64,000 bases of DNA from Sedimentisphaerales bacterium (GCA_028282905.1 JANQGW010000184.1:1-64000), one strand, 5' to 3'. Shown: positions 19,429-27,105, numbered from the stretch's first letter. Notes: generated from the sequence alone by a model not told the origin. Numbers and translations are program-made.

Positions 19429-20814
19429 ATGAAAAAGTTGACAGTGCTTTTATTAGCGGGATTGTGTGTTATGGTCTTGGCAGGATGCCAGTCGAAAAGC
19501 TCAAGCTTTACGGGGGCTGACGGCGAAGTTAAGCTGGTAACGTTGGATCCGGGGCACTTCCATGCGGCTTTGGTACAAAAAACGATGTATGACCAGATTC
19601 ATCCGACCGTTCACGTCTATGCGCCCGATGGGCCGGATGTGGTTGACCATCTGAATCGAATCAAGGGTTTCAATACGCGACAGGATAACCCAACGGCCTG
19701 GACCGAAGAAACTTATGCGGGTGCTGATTTTCTTCAGAAAATGATTTCTGACAAAGGCGGTAACGTCGTTGTCACTTCCGGGAATAACTCCAAGAAAACC
19801 GATTATATTTTTAGCTGTATTGACAACGGATTTAACGTACTGGCTGACAAGCCGATGGTTATTTCGCCGGACAAATTCGAGTTGCTGGTTGATTCTTTTG
19901 AATTGGCTGAAAAAAAGGGCCAGCTGCTCTATGATATTATGACCGAACGGCATGAGATCACGACCATGCTGCAGAAGGAGCTTTCGCAGATACCATCGGT
20001 TTTCGGTCAACTCGAAAAAGGTACCCTCGAAAATCCTGCGGTGACCAAGGAAAGCGTTCATCACTTTTTTAAATATGTATCCGGCAATCCGATCAAACGT
20101 CCGGCGTGGTTCTTTGATCCGGCCCAGCGGGGTGAGGCTTTGGTGGATGTCTCAACGCACTTGGTTGATTTGATTCAGTGGGAGTGTTTCCCCGAGCAGA
20201 TCATTGACTATAAGACTGATATTAGGATGCTGAACGCCAAACGCTGGACGACTCAAATGACTCCAGTACAATTTAAGAAGGTGACCCATCTGGGAAGTTA
20301 TCCAGATTATCTCAAGAAATATATCAATGGTGACAATTTAGCCGTCTATTCCAACGGTGAAATGAATTATACGATTAACGGTGTGCACGCCAAGGTGTCA
20401 ATTATCTGGAACTTCCAGGCGCCGGAAGGTACCGGTGATACGCATTACTCAATTATGCGGGGAACCCGGAGCAATCTCATCATCCGACAGGGAAAAGCGG
20501 AAAATTACAAACCGACACTCTATGTTGAATCGCCTCCGGGCGTCAAAATCGACAGTCAGCTTCATCAAGCCATTGGTAAGACGCTGCAAAAAAAATACCC
20601 CGGGATTTCGGTGGAAAAGCTGTCACCGGGAAAATGGAAGGTGGGCATCCCGAAAAAATACCATGTCGGACATGAAGCCCATTTTGCTCAGGTTACGGAA
20701 AAATATCTTCGTTACCTGAAAGACGGAAAATTGCCGGATTGGGAAGTGCCGAATATGATTGCGAAATACTATACAACAACGCAAGCACTGAAAAAAGCAC
20801 ATCAACAACAGTGA
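19429..20814 (+). CDS. Lipoprotein Gfo/Idh-like oxidoreductase with putative oxidoreductase C-terminal domain
   Basis: 461 residues. Signal peptide with a clear lipobox, MVLAGC, at residues about 15-20. The N-terminal half is a divergent Rossmann domain starting VKLVTLDPGHFHAALV (the usual GxGxxG is replaced), with SGNNSKKTDYIFSCIDNG and LADKPMVI corresponding to the EKP region. The C-terminal half fits the Oxidoreduct_C family seen in Planctomycetes and Bacteroidetes (HLVDLIQWECFPEQ, THYSIMRGTRSNL). Probably an extracytoplasmic sugar dehydrogenase-like protein. It has its own transcription unit after the terminator at 19340 and is followed by the small TfoX-like gene. Confidence 0.82.
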   Translation: MKKLTVLLLAGLCVMVLAGCQSKSSSFTGADGEVKLVTLDPGHFHAALVQKTMYDQIHPTVHVYAPDGPDVVDHLNRIKGFNTRQDNPTAWTEETYAGADFLQKMISDKGGNVVVTSGNNSKKTDYIFSCIDNGFNVLADKPMVISPDKFELLVDSFELAEKKGQLLYDIMTERHEITTMLQKELSQIPSVFGQLEKGTLENPAVTKESVHHFFKYVSGNPIKRPAWFFDPAQRGEALVDVSTHLVDLIQWECFPEQIIDYKTDIRMLNAKRWTTQMTPVQFKKVTHLGSYPDYLKKYINGDNLAVYSNGEMNYTINGVHAKVSIIWNFQAPEGTGDTHYSIMRGTRSNLIIRQGKAENYKPTLYVESPPGVKIDSQLHQAIGKTLQKKYPGISVEKLSPGKWKVGIPKKYHVGHEAHFAQVTEKYLRYLKDGKLPDWEVPNMIAKYYTTTQALKKAHQQQ

Positions 20815-20859
20815 TTTGTCTATTGGTGCTACGATAAACCAAGAACAGGAGTTGGTCTC

Positions 20860-21249
20860 ATGGGAAAGACGGCAGAAAACGGAATTCCCGAAGAAAAGCT
20901 GGTGTTGTACGAAAAGCTGGTAGCCACCCAGCCGCAGGTGGAAAGAAAAGGTGCTGCCATGCCTTACACATCGGTCAATGGGAATATGTTCAGCTTTCTG
21001 ACAAAAGAGGGCTGTTTAGCACTGCGGCTCCCGGAAGAGGAACGCGAGGAGTTTCTTAAAAAGTACAAAACCAAACTTTGTGAACAGCATGGCAGGGTTA
21101 TGAAGGAATACGTTGAAGTTCCGGACTCGCTGCTGAAAAAAACGGCTCAATTAAAGCCCTTTTTTGCCAGAAGTTTCGAGTATGTCAGTTCGCTGAAAGC
21201 GAAGCCGACTAAGAAGAAAACCGCAAAAAAGAAAGCATCTAAGAAATGA
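20860..21249 (+). CDS. Small TfoX/YjbR-like protein with Lys-rich tail
   Basis: 129 residues, AGGAG nine bases before ATG. The body (residues 10-105) looks like a TfoX N-terminal-domain-like fold: AMPYTSVNGNMFSFL, GCLALRLPEEEREEFL, KEYVEVPDSLL. The tail KPTKKKTAKKKASKK is histone H1-like and would bind nucleic acid or acidic surfaces. The fold assignment is from pattern recognition, not a search. No competence genes are nearby. It may be cotranscribed with the oxidoreductase at 19429 (45-base gap). Confidence 0.6.
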   Translation: MGKTAENGIPEEKLVLYEKLVATQPQVERKGAAMPYTSVNGNMFSFLTKEGCLALRLPEEEREEFLKKYKTKLCEQHGRVMKEYVEVPDSLLKKTAQLKPFFARSFEYVSSLKAKPTKKKTAKKKASKK

Positions 21250-21288
21250 TCCCGGCAAGAAGCGAACCGTATCTGCGATGTTTGCCGA

Positions 21289-21981
21289 TCATCGGGATTT
21301 TGAGCGGCCGCGTCGGTTGCAGAGCAATGATGCGCCGACAAAGAGCAGCGAGATCGTTGACGGTTCCGGCACCGCGGTAATGTTATCAATGCCAAGCGTT
21401 GCCGAGATATGTGGAGGATGATTGCCGGGGACGGTTGGCACCGCGGAATCATGTCGAATCAGTAACCGCTCAACATTGGCGAGAGTATCTGCCAGTACAC
21501 CCGTGCCGTCAGGAACCTTGAGGCTGCCGGGGACATAGACCAGGTCGGCGGCATCCAATCCGAAACTGATATGCTGCCAGTTGCCTGTCGGCAGTACCGG
21601 AACCAGGTTTGCGGAGGCCCAGGTTCCGCCGGGGCCGAACAGCAGGATGCGAAGTGAAATATCATCCGGTCCGGCTATCCGGTTAACATCCAGTTCAATT
21701 GACGTCACACCTGCGGCAATATAATCCCCGGCCCACTGCGCAGTATTATACGTTCCCAGATGGAAACCACTGACGCCTATTTGAAGAAAACCGTCACCCA
21801 GGCCACCTGGGCCGCCGTTAGCGACATGTGCAGGTGCCGGGGGAACCTGATTGCCGCCTGTCCAATTGGCAATATTCCCATCGGTTTGAAAATCATCAAT
21901 CTGGTCGGGCAAAATCGCCAGCGCAGAACTGCTCAAGCATAACAAAAACAGGCTTAGTATAGGCATGATATGTGTTTTCAT
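21289..21981 (-). CDS. PEP-CTERM-anchored secreted protein
   Basis: 230 residues from the ATG at 21981, chosen because AGGAG lies seven bases upstream; an ATG at 21999 would add MHRRHA. Signal peptide ends LSSSALA. The middle (ILPDQIDDFQTDGNIANWTGG) reads like a beta-sandwich carbohydrate-binding or laminin-G-like module: GISSIELDVNRI-like strands and SLRILLFGPGG. The C-terminus has the PEP-CTERM signal: VPEPST, a short hydrophobic stretch (ISLLFVGASLLC) and basic RRGRSKSR. Such proteins are processed by an exosortase not found here. Convergent with the TfoX-like gene. Confidence 0.8.
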   Translation of the reverse strand: MKTHIMPILSLFLLCLSSSALAILPDQIDDFQTDGNIANWTGGNQVPPAPAHVANGGPGGLGDGFLQIGVSGFHLGTYNTAQWAGDYIAAGVTSIELDVNRIAGPDDISLRILLFGPGGTWASANLVPVLPTGNWQHISFGLDAADLVYVPGSLKVPDGTGVLADTLANVERLLIRHDSAVPTVPGNHPPHISATLGIDNITAVPEPSTISLLFVGASLLCNRRGRSKSR

Positions 21982-22070
21982 CGCATGTCTCCTGTGCAAA
22001 ATTGATTATCTTCAGCTAATTGAAGGATGTCAGCCCATGCTGTCGATTGCTGTAAAACATTATTAGTACG

Positions 22071-22100
22071 TTGGATATCGCAAACAGTTCAATGTATGAT
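22071..22100 (+). promoter_or_regulatory. candidate promoter for the small ORF-sulfatase unit
   Basis: TTGGAT (22071-22076), 18-base spacer, TATGAT (22095-22100). A transcript from here would carry the 26-codon ORF at 22162 before the sulfatase. Motif only. Confidence 0.35.
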
Positions 22101-22161
22101 TATTTGCTGACAGTTTGATGTGAATTCTGGCCGTAGGAAGTCTTTTATTGGAGGTAGGGTA

Positions 22162-22242
22162 ATGGGCAAAGAATACATAAAGTTTCTTGAGGCTCTGTTG
22201 TCACTATGGTATAAACTTTTGGCAAAGATATCGATAAATTAA
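22162..22242 (+). CDS. Possible 26-residue leader peptide upstream of the sulfatase
   Basis: ATG 22162 is preceded by a full GGAGG (22150-22154) at seven bases, and the frame runs 26 codons to TAA. The product (MGKEYIKFLEALLSLWYKLL and six more residues, ending in Asn) is amphipathic, with Leu/Trp/Tyr on one face and Lys/Glu on the other. It stops 17 bases before the sulfatase ATG, whose own GGAGG lies just after the stop. It could be a regulatory leader peptide, a membrane-active small protein, or chance. No family recognised. Confidence 0.4.
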   Translation: MGKEYIKFLEALLSLWYKLLAKISIN

Positions 22243-22259
22243 TAAGTGGAGGTTTACCC

Positions 22260-23663
22260 ATGCAGACAACACGAAGACAATTTCTGAAACAGGCGGCGGG
22301 TGTAAGTTTGTCATTAGGTGTCGTTGGATGCGGTCATTCTTTGAATGCCGCCGCCAATGCCAAAAAGCCTAATTTTCTATTTATTCTTGTTGATGACCTT
22401 GGCTGGTCGGATTTAGCCTGTTATGGTAATCCCCTCCACGAAACTCCTAATATTGACCGCTTGGCTGCCGAGGGCGTGCGGTTTACGCAGGCGTATACGC
22501 CGTGTGCGGTCTGTTCACCGACTCGCGCCGCCATTCAAACCGGCCAGTATCCCATTCGTATGGGTATTACCGACTGGATTCCAGGCCGGCGGAAAAAGAA
22601 TGCCAAGCTCAAAGAAAAGTTTACCGACAAGCAGATGCCGCTCAAAGAGGTTACAATTGCCGAAGCGATTAAGGATGCAGGCTACAAGACTTCGTTCCTG
22701 GGCAAATGGCATCTGGGCGAAACCGATGAATTCTGGCCCGAACATCAGGGCTATGAGGTTAATCTCGGCGGCCACTCCAAAGGCTCGCCGCCCGGCGGAT
22801 ACTTTGCGCCCTACACCAATCCTCGACTGAAAAGCGGACCGGACGGCGAATACCTGACCGACCGATTGGGTGATGAAGCGGTCAAACTGATTGGTCAATA
22901 TGCCCAAACGCCTGAGAAGCCGTTTATGATGATGATGTCATTTTATACGGTACATACACCCATCCAGCCCAAATCCGAGTTAAAACAGAAGTATCAAAAG
23001 AAGATCAAGGCGTCAACGGATAAGCGGTGGACCAATCCCGGCTATGCGGCGATGGTGCAAAGCCTGGATGAAAATGTGGGCAAAATTCTCAAAAGCCTCA
23101 AAGAGCAGGGGCTTGATAAAGATACGGTCGTTATCTTCACCTCGGACAACGGCGGGGTGGATTACTGGAAGGTTTCAAGCAATGATCCGCTACGGTCGGG
23201 CAAAGGCCATTATTACGAAGGTGGTGTGCGGGTTCCAACAATTATCCACTGGCCGCAGGCGAAGATTAAGCCAACGATTCAGGAGTGCCCGATTATTTCG
23301 ATGGATTTTTATCCGACGATACTTCACATGGCGGGGCTGCCTCTCACACCTGACCGGCACATCGACGGCTTGAGCCTTGTTCAAGTGTTGAAGGGCGGGC
23401 TTCCGTTAAAACGTGATACCTTCTACTGGCACTATCCGCATTATCATGGTTCCGGTGAAACACCGTGCAGTGCCATTCGCAGCGGCGACTTCAAGTTCAT
23501 TCGCCATTACGAAGACGGCAAAAAAGAATTGTACAATCTGAAATCCGATATCGGCGAGAAAACCGACCTGATCGACCAAATGCCGGAAAAGGCACAGCAG
23601 TTGGAAGCAAAGCTGGATGCCTGGCTCAAAGAGATGGATGCCTATATTCCGGTACCGAAGTAG
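22260..23663 (+). CDS. Type I sulfatase (arylsulfatase-like), Tat-exported probable lipoprotein
   Basis: 467 residues; GGAGG nine bases before ATG. The N-terminus TTRRQFLKQAAG is a twin-arginine signal and VVGC at about 21-24 is a near-lipobox, so the enzyme is probably exported folded and anchored. Metal-site start LFILVDDLGWSDLACYGN; formylglycine signature CSPTRAAIQTG (C-x-P-x-R with Thr in place of Ser, common in this subgroup); GKWHLGE and TSDNGGVDYW for sulfate and metal binding. It ends AYIPVPK. Acts on sulfate esters of glycans; exact substrate unknown. A second, truncated copy of its last 70 codons lies about 0.9 kb downstream. Confidence 0.9.
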   Translation: MQTTRRQFLKQAAGVSLSLGVVGCGHSLNAAANAKKPNFLFILVDDLGWSDLACYGNPLHETPNIDRLAAEGVRFTQAYTPCAVCSPTRAAIQTGQYPIRMGITDWIPGRRKKNAKLKEKFTDKQMPLKEVTIAEAIKDAGYKTSFLGKWHLGETDEFWPEHQGYEVNLGGHSKGSPPGGYFAPYTNPRLKSGPDGEYLTDRLGDEAVKLIGQYAQTPEKPFMMMMSFYTVHTPIQPKSELKQKYQKKIKASTDKRWTNPGYAAMVQSLDENVGKILKSLKEQGLDKDTVVIFTSDNGGVDYWKVSSNDPLRSGKGHYYEGGVRVPTIIHWPQAKIKPTIQECPIISMDFYPTILHMAGLPLTPDRHIDGLSLVQVLKGGLPLKRDTFYWHYPHYHGSGETPCSAIRSGDFKFIRHYEDGKKELYNLKSDIGEKTDLIDQMPEKAQQLEAKLDAWLKEMDAYIPVPK

Positions 23664-24010
23664 ATTACAGGCAGTAGGTTGCAGGCAGTGGGCAGTCGTC
23701 AAATGAAACCGCGGATTAAGAGAAACAGCGACCACCGAATGCACGGAATTGCACTGAACATGTTTTGCTCCTGCTGGTTTTTGCTTTTGTAGTGTCAGTC
23801 TGGCTGGACGTTTGGCGATGTATTGATAGAAAGACGACATGAAACCTCTTGACGTGTTTCGGACGTCGTGGTACAGGGGATACGTTGTATTTTCGACGAG
23901 ACGAGGTGGTTGATATGGGAGCCAACAATGAACGCAGGCAATAGCAACAGAATCAGGGCTGGAATCGACACGAAGGCCGAGAGGAATACCAAAAAAAGAA
24001 ATGAAAACCA
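23664..24010. other. Intergenic stretch without a supportable gene
   Basis: About 350 bases after the sulfatase stop. It opens with an irregular GCAGT-rich stretch (several GGCAGT/GCAGG units near 23670-23700) and then shows only short frames on both strands. A minus-strand frame at 23795-23992 has a hydrophobic start, but no ribosome site and no recognisable family. Appearance is of decayed or non-coding DNA ahead of the palindrome-bounded cassette. Confidence 0.5.
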
Positions 24011-24013
24011 AAA

Positions 24014-24030
24014 AAGGGGCCTGACCCCTT
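24014..24030. repeat. Left GGGG/CCCC palindrome of cassette
   Basis: AAGGGG-CCTGA-CCCCTT, a six-base perfect stem around five bases. The same design recurs at 24522-24540. Palindromes of the form GGGG-N5-CCCC with a GAC in the loop edge are known as dispersed elements in environmental bacterial genomes, often near transposase-like genes; no transposase is present here. Confidence 0.65.
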
Positions 24031-24072
24031 AAGTTTAACTCATGGACCAGTTCAACCAGTGGAGAGAGTTAG

Positions 24073-24480
24073 ATGAGCTTAAAACAAGCATTAGATTGTA
24101 TACGTTCTGAGTTGCCGTCCAGGGTAATCCCAGAATGCAATTCTTTAGAATCTGAACAAGCTGTATACGAGACCAAAGGTTTTGAAATCCGAAAATTACC
24201 AAATTATGACTCATTGTTCTATATAACTGAGGTACGTTTAAAACGCGGCAAGGGTATCAGTATTGATACGAAAAACTGGCTTCAAGCAGAGTATGATTTT
24301 TTAAAGCAAATACAGAAAGAAGAAAAAGACAGCTTTTGGGGTGCTAATTTATTGGATTTGGAGAACGACAGAATGATCACTTTCCTAATCAATACAAAAC
24401 AGAATACTTATGCTAAAAGTTTCTACATACTGCCAGAAATGTATCCAAGGAGTGGAGAACTCTGGGATGGAAAATCATAA
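24073..24480 (+). CDS. Hypothetical 135-residue protein in palindrome-bounded cassette
   Basis: ATG 24073 has GGAGAGAG (24060-24067) upstream and the frame runs 135 codons. The product (LKQALDCIRSELPSRVIPEC, GISIDTKNWLQAEYDFLKQI, ending SGELWDGKS) matches no family I recognise; it is soluble, with no signal peptide or membrane segment. Codon use is strikingly AT-rich (many AAA, ATA, TTA, GAA) compared with the neighbouring sulfatase, which suggests foreign origin. It fills the cassette between palindromes at 24014 and 24522, with no other gene inside. Confidence 0.55.
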   Translation: MSLKQALDCIRSELPSRVIPECNSLESEQAVYETKGFEIRKLPNYDSLFYITEVRLKRGKGISIDTKNWLQAEYDFLKQIQKEEKDSFWGANLLDLENDRMITFLINTKQNTYAKSFYILPEMYPRSGELWDGKS

Positions 24481-24521
24481 AGAGCAAATAGAGATGTCAG
24501 AGCAATTAAAGAAGAGCAATT

Positions 24522-24540
24522 AAAGGGGGCAGACCCCTTT
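24522..24540. repeat. Right GGGG/CCCC palindrome of cassette
   Basis: AAAGGGG-GCAGA-CCCCTTT, seven-base perfect stem, five-base centre. Sulfatase-derived sequence begins within about a dozen bases of its right edge. Confidence 0.65.
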
Positions 24541-24552
24541 AATTTCCCTCCG

Positions 24553-24767
24553 GTTCGGGCGAGACGCCGTACAGTGCGATTCGCAGCGGCGAGTTCAAAT
24601 TCATCCGGCATTATGAAAGCGGCAAACGGCAGCTTTACAATCTGAAATCCGATATCGGCGAGAAAACCGACCTGATCGACCAAATGCCTGAAAAGGCAGA
24701 GCAGTTAGAAAAGAAACTGGACGCCTGGCTCAAAGATGTGAATGCCTATATCCCGGTGCCGAAATAA
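24553..24767 (+). pseudogene. Orphan 3' end of a sulfatase gene
   Basis: Translating from 24553 gives SGETPYSAIRSGEFKFIRHY and onward to AYIPVPK and a TAA stop, about 71 codons that match the C-terminus of the sulfatase ending at 23663 (SGETPCSAIRSGDFKFIRHY ... AYIPVPK). No start codon, no catalytic core and no upstream continuation exist: the left edge is the palindrome at 24522-24540. The segment 24636-24688 is identical over 53 bases to 23532-23584, while flanking parts differ at many positions. This is a remnant of a paralogous or tandem sulfatase gene. Confidence 0.88.
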
Positions 24768-24860
24768 GTCCACGAAAGCTTATTGGTTTTCCGGTTTTTG
24801 CTTTTCGAAAGAAGCTGCAAATAATACGTATTGTGTTTAATTCTCAGGCGTTTTGATGAT

Positions 24861-24927
24861 TGTCATTCCCGCGAAGGCGGGGATCCAGACGTCTCGCACT
24901 GGATACCGGGTCAAGCCCGGTATGACA
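24861..24927. repeat. REP-like palindromic element (GTCATTCCCGCG type)
   Basis: A 67-base structured element bounded by TGTCAT (24861) and ATGACA (24927). Inside, CCCGC-GAAG-GCGGG and CCGGG-TCAAG-CCCGG form two hairpins and GATCCAG pairs with CTGGAT, giving a cloverleaf-like fold. The sequence class (GTCATTCCCGCG...GGATCCAG) is a dispersed repeat met in many bacterial genomes. A partial copy lies at 52581. Confidence 0.75.
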
Positions 24928-24968
24928 CATAGGCGCGTAGGTTTTACCCAATGCGTATGAATCCATCT

Positions 24969-25014
24969 ATTACGTTGCCGGCGCTCGGTGTATGATCGAG
25001 GTCGGCAGCGTAAT
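24969..25014. terminator. Imperfect 46-base palindrome after the NADH oxidase gene
   Basis: Arms ATTACG / CGTAAT, TGCCG / CGGCA and CTCG / CGAG pair in order around a short loop. It lies ten bases beyond the stop of the minus-strand NADH oxidase gene, where a terminator is expected, although on that strand no T-run follows; on the plus strand TTTGT follows. Confidence 0.45.
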
Positions 25015-25023
25015 TTTGTATAG

Positions 25024-26388
25024 TTATTTCATATAGGTCAGCCCCAGCGCCTGCAAGATGGCGGAGATGACGAAATTAAACGGTTTGTTGAAGTGGGGCA
25101 GGAAGTAGACGTCGGTCATTGCCAATTCCGTCAGTGTCAATCCCTTCTGGATGGCGAGCGAGAGATAGAAAATACATTCGGTGTGCGGGGTCTTGCCGTA
25201 GGAGCCGACCTGGGCGCCTACCAGCCGGAGTGTTTCGCGTTCGAAGACCAGCTTGACGCCGACTTCTTCGACATCTTCCATGAACTCGGGCCGGTCGTTA
25301 TCGACATAGAATGAGCTGAGTACATCCATGCCTTCGGCGCGGGCGGCTTCTTCGCTTAGGCCGGTACTGGCGAGCATGTTGTCGAATACGCAAATCGCGT
25401 TGGTCCCGACGATGCTCGGCAGCTGTACCGAGTCAAGCCCGTTAATCTGGCTGGCGGCTACGACGCCGCCTTTGACGGCGTTGGTCGCTAACGCCACATG
25501 CCGATGCGAACCGGTCGCGGCGTGGTAGGTCGCTACGGTATCACCGATTGCGTAAACATCCGGGATAGAGGTCTGCATCCGGGAGTCAACGACGAGTGCG
25601 CCATTGGCAAGCTTATCCGCTCCCTCCAGCAGGGCGGTATTCGGCTTAAAGCCTACGCATTGAATCACCAGGTCCGCGTCGAAGCTGCCGTGGTCGGTGA
25701 CGACCTGTTTGACCCGGCCGTTTTCGCCGGCGCTGTAGCCGGTGACACGCGTGCCCAAAAGCAGATTGATACCCGTCCGGCGAATATCGGCCTGCAGTCG
25801 ATCAGAAAATTCCGCGTCAAAGTATGCCGGCACCACGCGATCCTGCAGGTCGATCAAGGTCACCTTTTTGCCCTTCAGGTGGTACGCCTCGGCCAGTTCA
25901 ATGCCGATATAGCCGGCGCCAATAATCGCGACGCTGTCGATACCCGGCTCGTTGGCTTTTTCAATCAGCGTTGCGGCGTGCTGGAACAGTTTACAGATAT
26001 AAATGTTTTCCAGGTCGCTGTTTTTGACATTAAAATCAACCGGCCAGGAACCGGCGGCATAGATCAGTTTGTCATAGGGAACCGTCATCTCGTTGCCGTT
26101 GTTGATGTCATGTGCGGTGACCGTTTTGTTGTCCGTATCGATATTGGTCACTTCCGTGTGCATGTGGACCTGGGCGCCGAGGGTTTCCAGTTCATTACAG
26201 TTGGAATAAAACAGGTCATTGACATTTTTGACAATGCCGCTGACCGAAAGGGCGATGCCGCAGCCGAGAAACGAGATATTATCATTACGGTCAAAAGCGA
26301 CCACTTCATGGTCCTTATTCTGTGAAAGCAGGGTGCGGATAGCGGATGTTCCCGCGTGGTTGACTCCGACAACGACGATTTTGGCCAT
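25024..26388 (-). CDS. nox: NADH oxidase / CoA-disulfide-reductase-family flavoprotein
   Basis: 454 residues. FAD-binding start KIVVVGVNHAGTSAIRTLL (here GxNxAG rather than GxGxAG); redox-active Cys at residue 43 in SFLGCGIALS, as in peroxide/NADH oxidases with one catalytic Cys; NAD-binding SVAIIGAGYIGIELAEAY near 150-170; second FAD motif DVYAIGDTVA near 275; C-terminal dimerisation domain ending DVYFLPHFNKPFNF. The family reduces O2 to water (Nox) or CoA-disulfide with NAD(P)H; the end motif favours water-forming NADH oxidase but this is not certain. Cotranscribed with the Rrf2 regulator 22 bases upstream, suggesting a redox- or oxygen-responsive defence unit in an anaerobe. Confidence 0.88.
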   Translation of the reverse strand: MAKIVVVGVNHAGTSAIRTLLSQNKDHEVVAFDRNDNISFLGCGIALSVSGIVKNVNDLFYSNCNELETLGAQVHMHTEVTNIDTDNKTVTAHDINNGNEMTVPYDKLIYAAGSWPVDFNVKNSDLENIYICKLFQHAATLIEKANEPGIDSVAIIGAGYIGIELAEAYHLKGKKVTLIDLQDRVVPAYFDAEFSDRLQADIRRTGINLLLGTRVTGYSAGENGRVKQVVTDHGSFDADLVIQCVGFKPNTALLEGADKLANGALVVDSRMQTSIPDVYAIGDTVATYHAATGSHRHVALATNAVKGGVVAASQINGLDSVQLPSIVGTNAICVFDNMLASTGLSEEAARAEGMDVLSSFYVDNDRPEFMEDVEEVGVKLVFERETLRLVGAQVGSYGKTPHTECIFYLSLAIQKGLTLTELAMTDVYFLPHFNKPFNFVISAILQALGLTYMK

Positions 26389-26410
26389 ATTTATATCCTT
26401 TCAAATCAAA

Positions 26411-26818
26411 TTATGATTGCTGTGCTAATTGCTCAAACGTTATATTCGATAAAGATTCATTCAGGTTATTTTGTAAATCTTCAAGACATCGATGTGCTTT
26501 GCATACCGAATCTCTCGGGCAGGAACTGTCCTGATGCAAGCACATGTTTATCAATAGGCATTTGCTGTCGATAATGCTGATCACATCGAACAGGGTAATT
26601 TGGGCTGGAGGATGATTGAGCCGATACCCGCCGCTGTGACCGCGACGGCTGGTGATAATCCCGGCCGCCGCCAGTTTCGTACCGACCAGCCGCAAATGGT
26701 GATAGGGAATCCGCATCTTTTCCGAAATCGCCGTAATCGGGACCAGCTCAGGACGGCCGTATTGACCGCTGAGATACTGAACTAACCGGATCGCGTAATC
26801 TGCTTCTCGTGTAATCAT
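26411..26818 (-). CDS. Rrf2-family transcriptional regulator with Cys cluster
   Basis: 135 residues. Winged helix-turn-helix MITREADYAIRLVQYLSG and IPYHHLRLVGTKLAAAGI, wing RRGHSGGYRL. The C-terminal part carries four Cys (MCLHQDSSCPRDSVCKAHRC; spacing C-x6-C-x5-C-x4-C), close to the Fe-S ligand region of IscR/NsrR-type Rrf2 proteins, so it may sense O2, NO or iron-sulfur status. It lies directly upstream of the NADH oxidase gene, and a palindrome in its promoter region suggests autoregulation. Confidence 0.88.
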   Translation of the reverse strand: MITREADYAIRLVQYLSGQYGRPELVPITAISEKMRIPYHHLRLVGTKLAAAGIITSRRGHSGGYRLNHPPAQITLFDVISIIDSKCLLINMCLHQDSSCPRDSVCKAHRCLEDLQNNLNESLSNITFEQLAQQS

Positions 26819-26831
26819 AAATTCTATGCCT

Positions 26832-26860
26832 TTGACAATTTCAAATGACAGTAATATGCT
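26832..26860 (+). promoter_or_regulatory. Strong sigma70-like promoter facing aspartate kinase
   Basis: Consensus TTGACA (26832-26837), exact 17-base spacer, TATGCT (26855-26860). It points toward lysC and would give a leader of about 240 bases. The palindrome at 26843-26867 overlaps its spacer and -10. Confidence 0.5.
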
Positions 26861-26867
26861 ATCATTT
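26843..26867. promoter_or_regulatory. Candidate Rrf2 operator palindrome
   Basis: AAATGACAG-N7-CTATCATTT, arms matching at eight of nine positions, in the divergent region 25 bases from the Rrf2 start codon. Size and symmetry suit a dimeric winged-helix regulator; it overlaps the promoter facing lysC. Confidence 0.45.
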
Positions 26868-27105
26868 AAAAAGCAACCGTTAATTTCACATTTCCGATAT
26901 TATTTTACTATTAAAACAGCGTCATGACAGCGTGATGGTGACTTAAGTAAGGATTCGAAATGCCTTTATCTGTGTTTTTTAAGTGTTTATAGCTAAAGAA
27001 AGAGGACATCTTGGTGTCTTTAATGCATTTTTACTTGAAATTTCCGGCTGAATTGCTATCGTAGGCGGTCGAAACATCCAAATTATCAGCTTCAAGGAAT
27101 GCAAA

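Noticed and set aside
23795-23992. 65-codon minus-strand frame with a hydrophobic start
   Set aside because: No ribosome site, no family, and located in apparently decayed intergenic DNA.
25498-26325. 275-codon plus-strand open frame opposite the NADH oxidase
   Set aside because: Oxidase motifs on the minus strand explain the region.
26867-27105. Lysine riboswitch upstream of aspartate kinase
   Set aside because: I could not find the conserved L-box core; only weak hairpins are visible.
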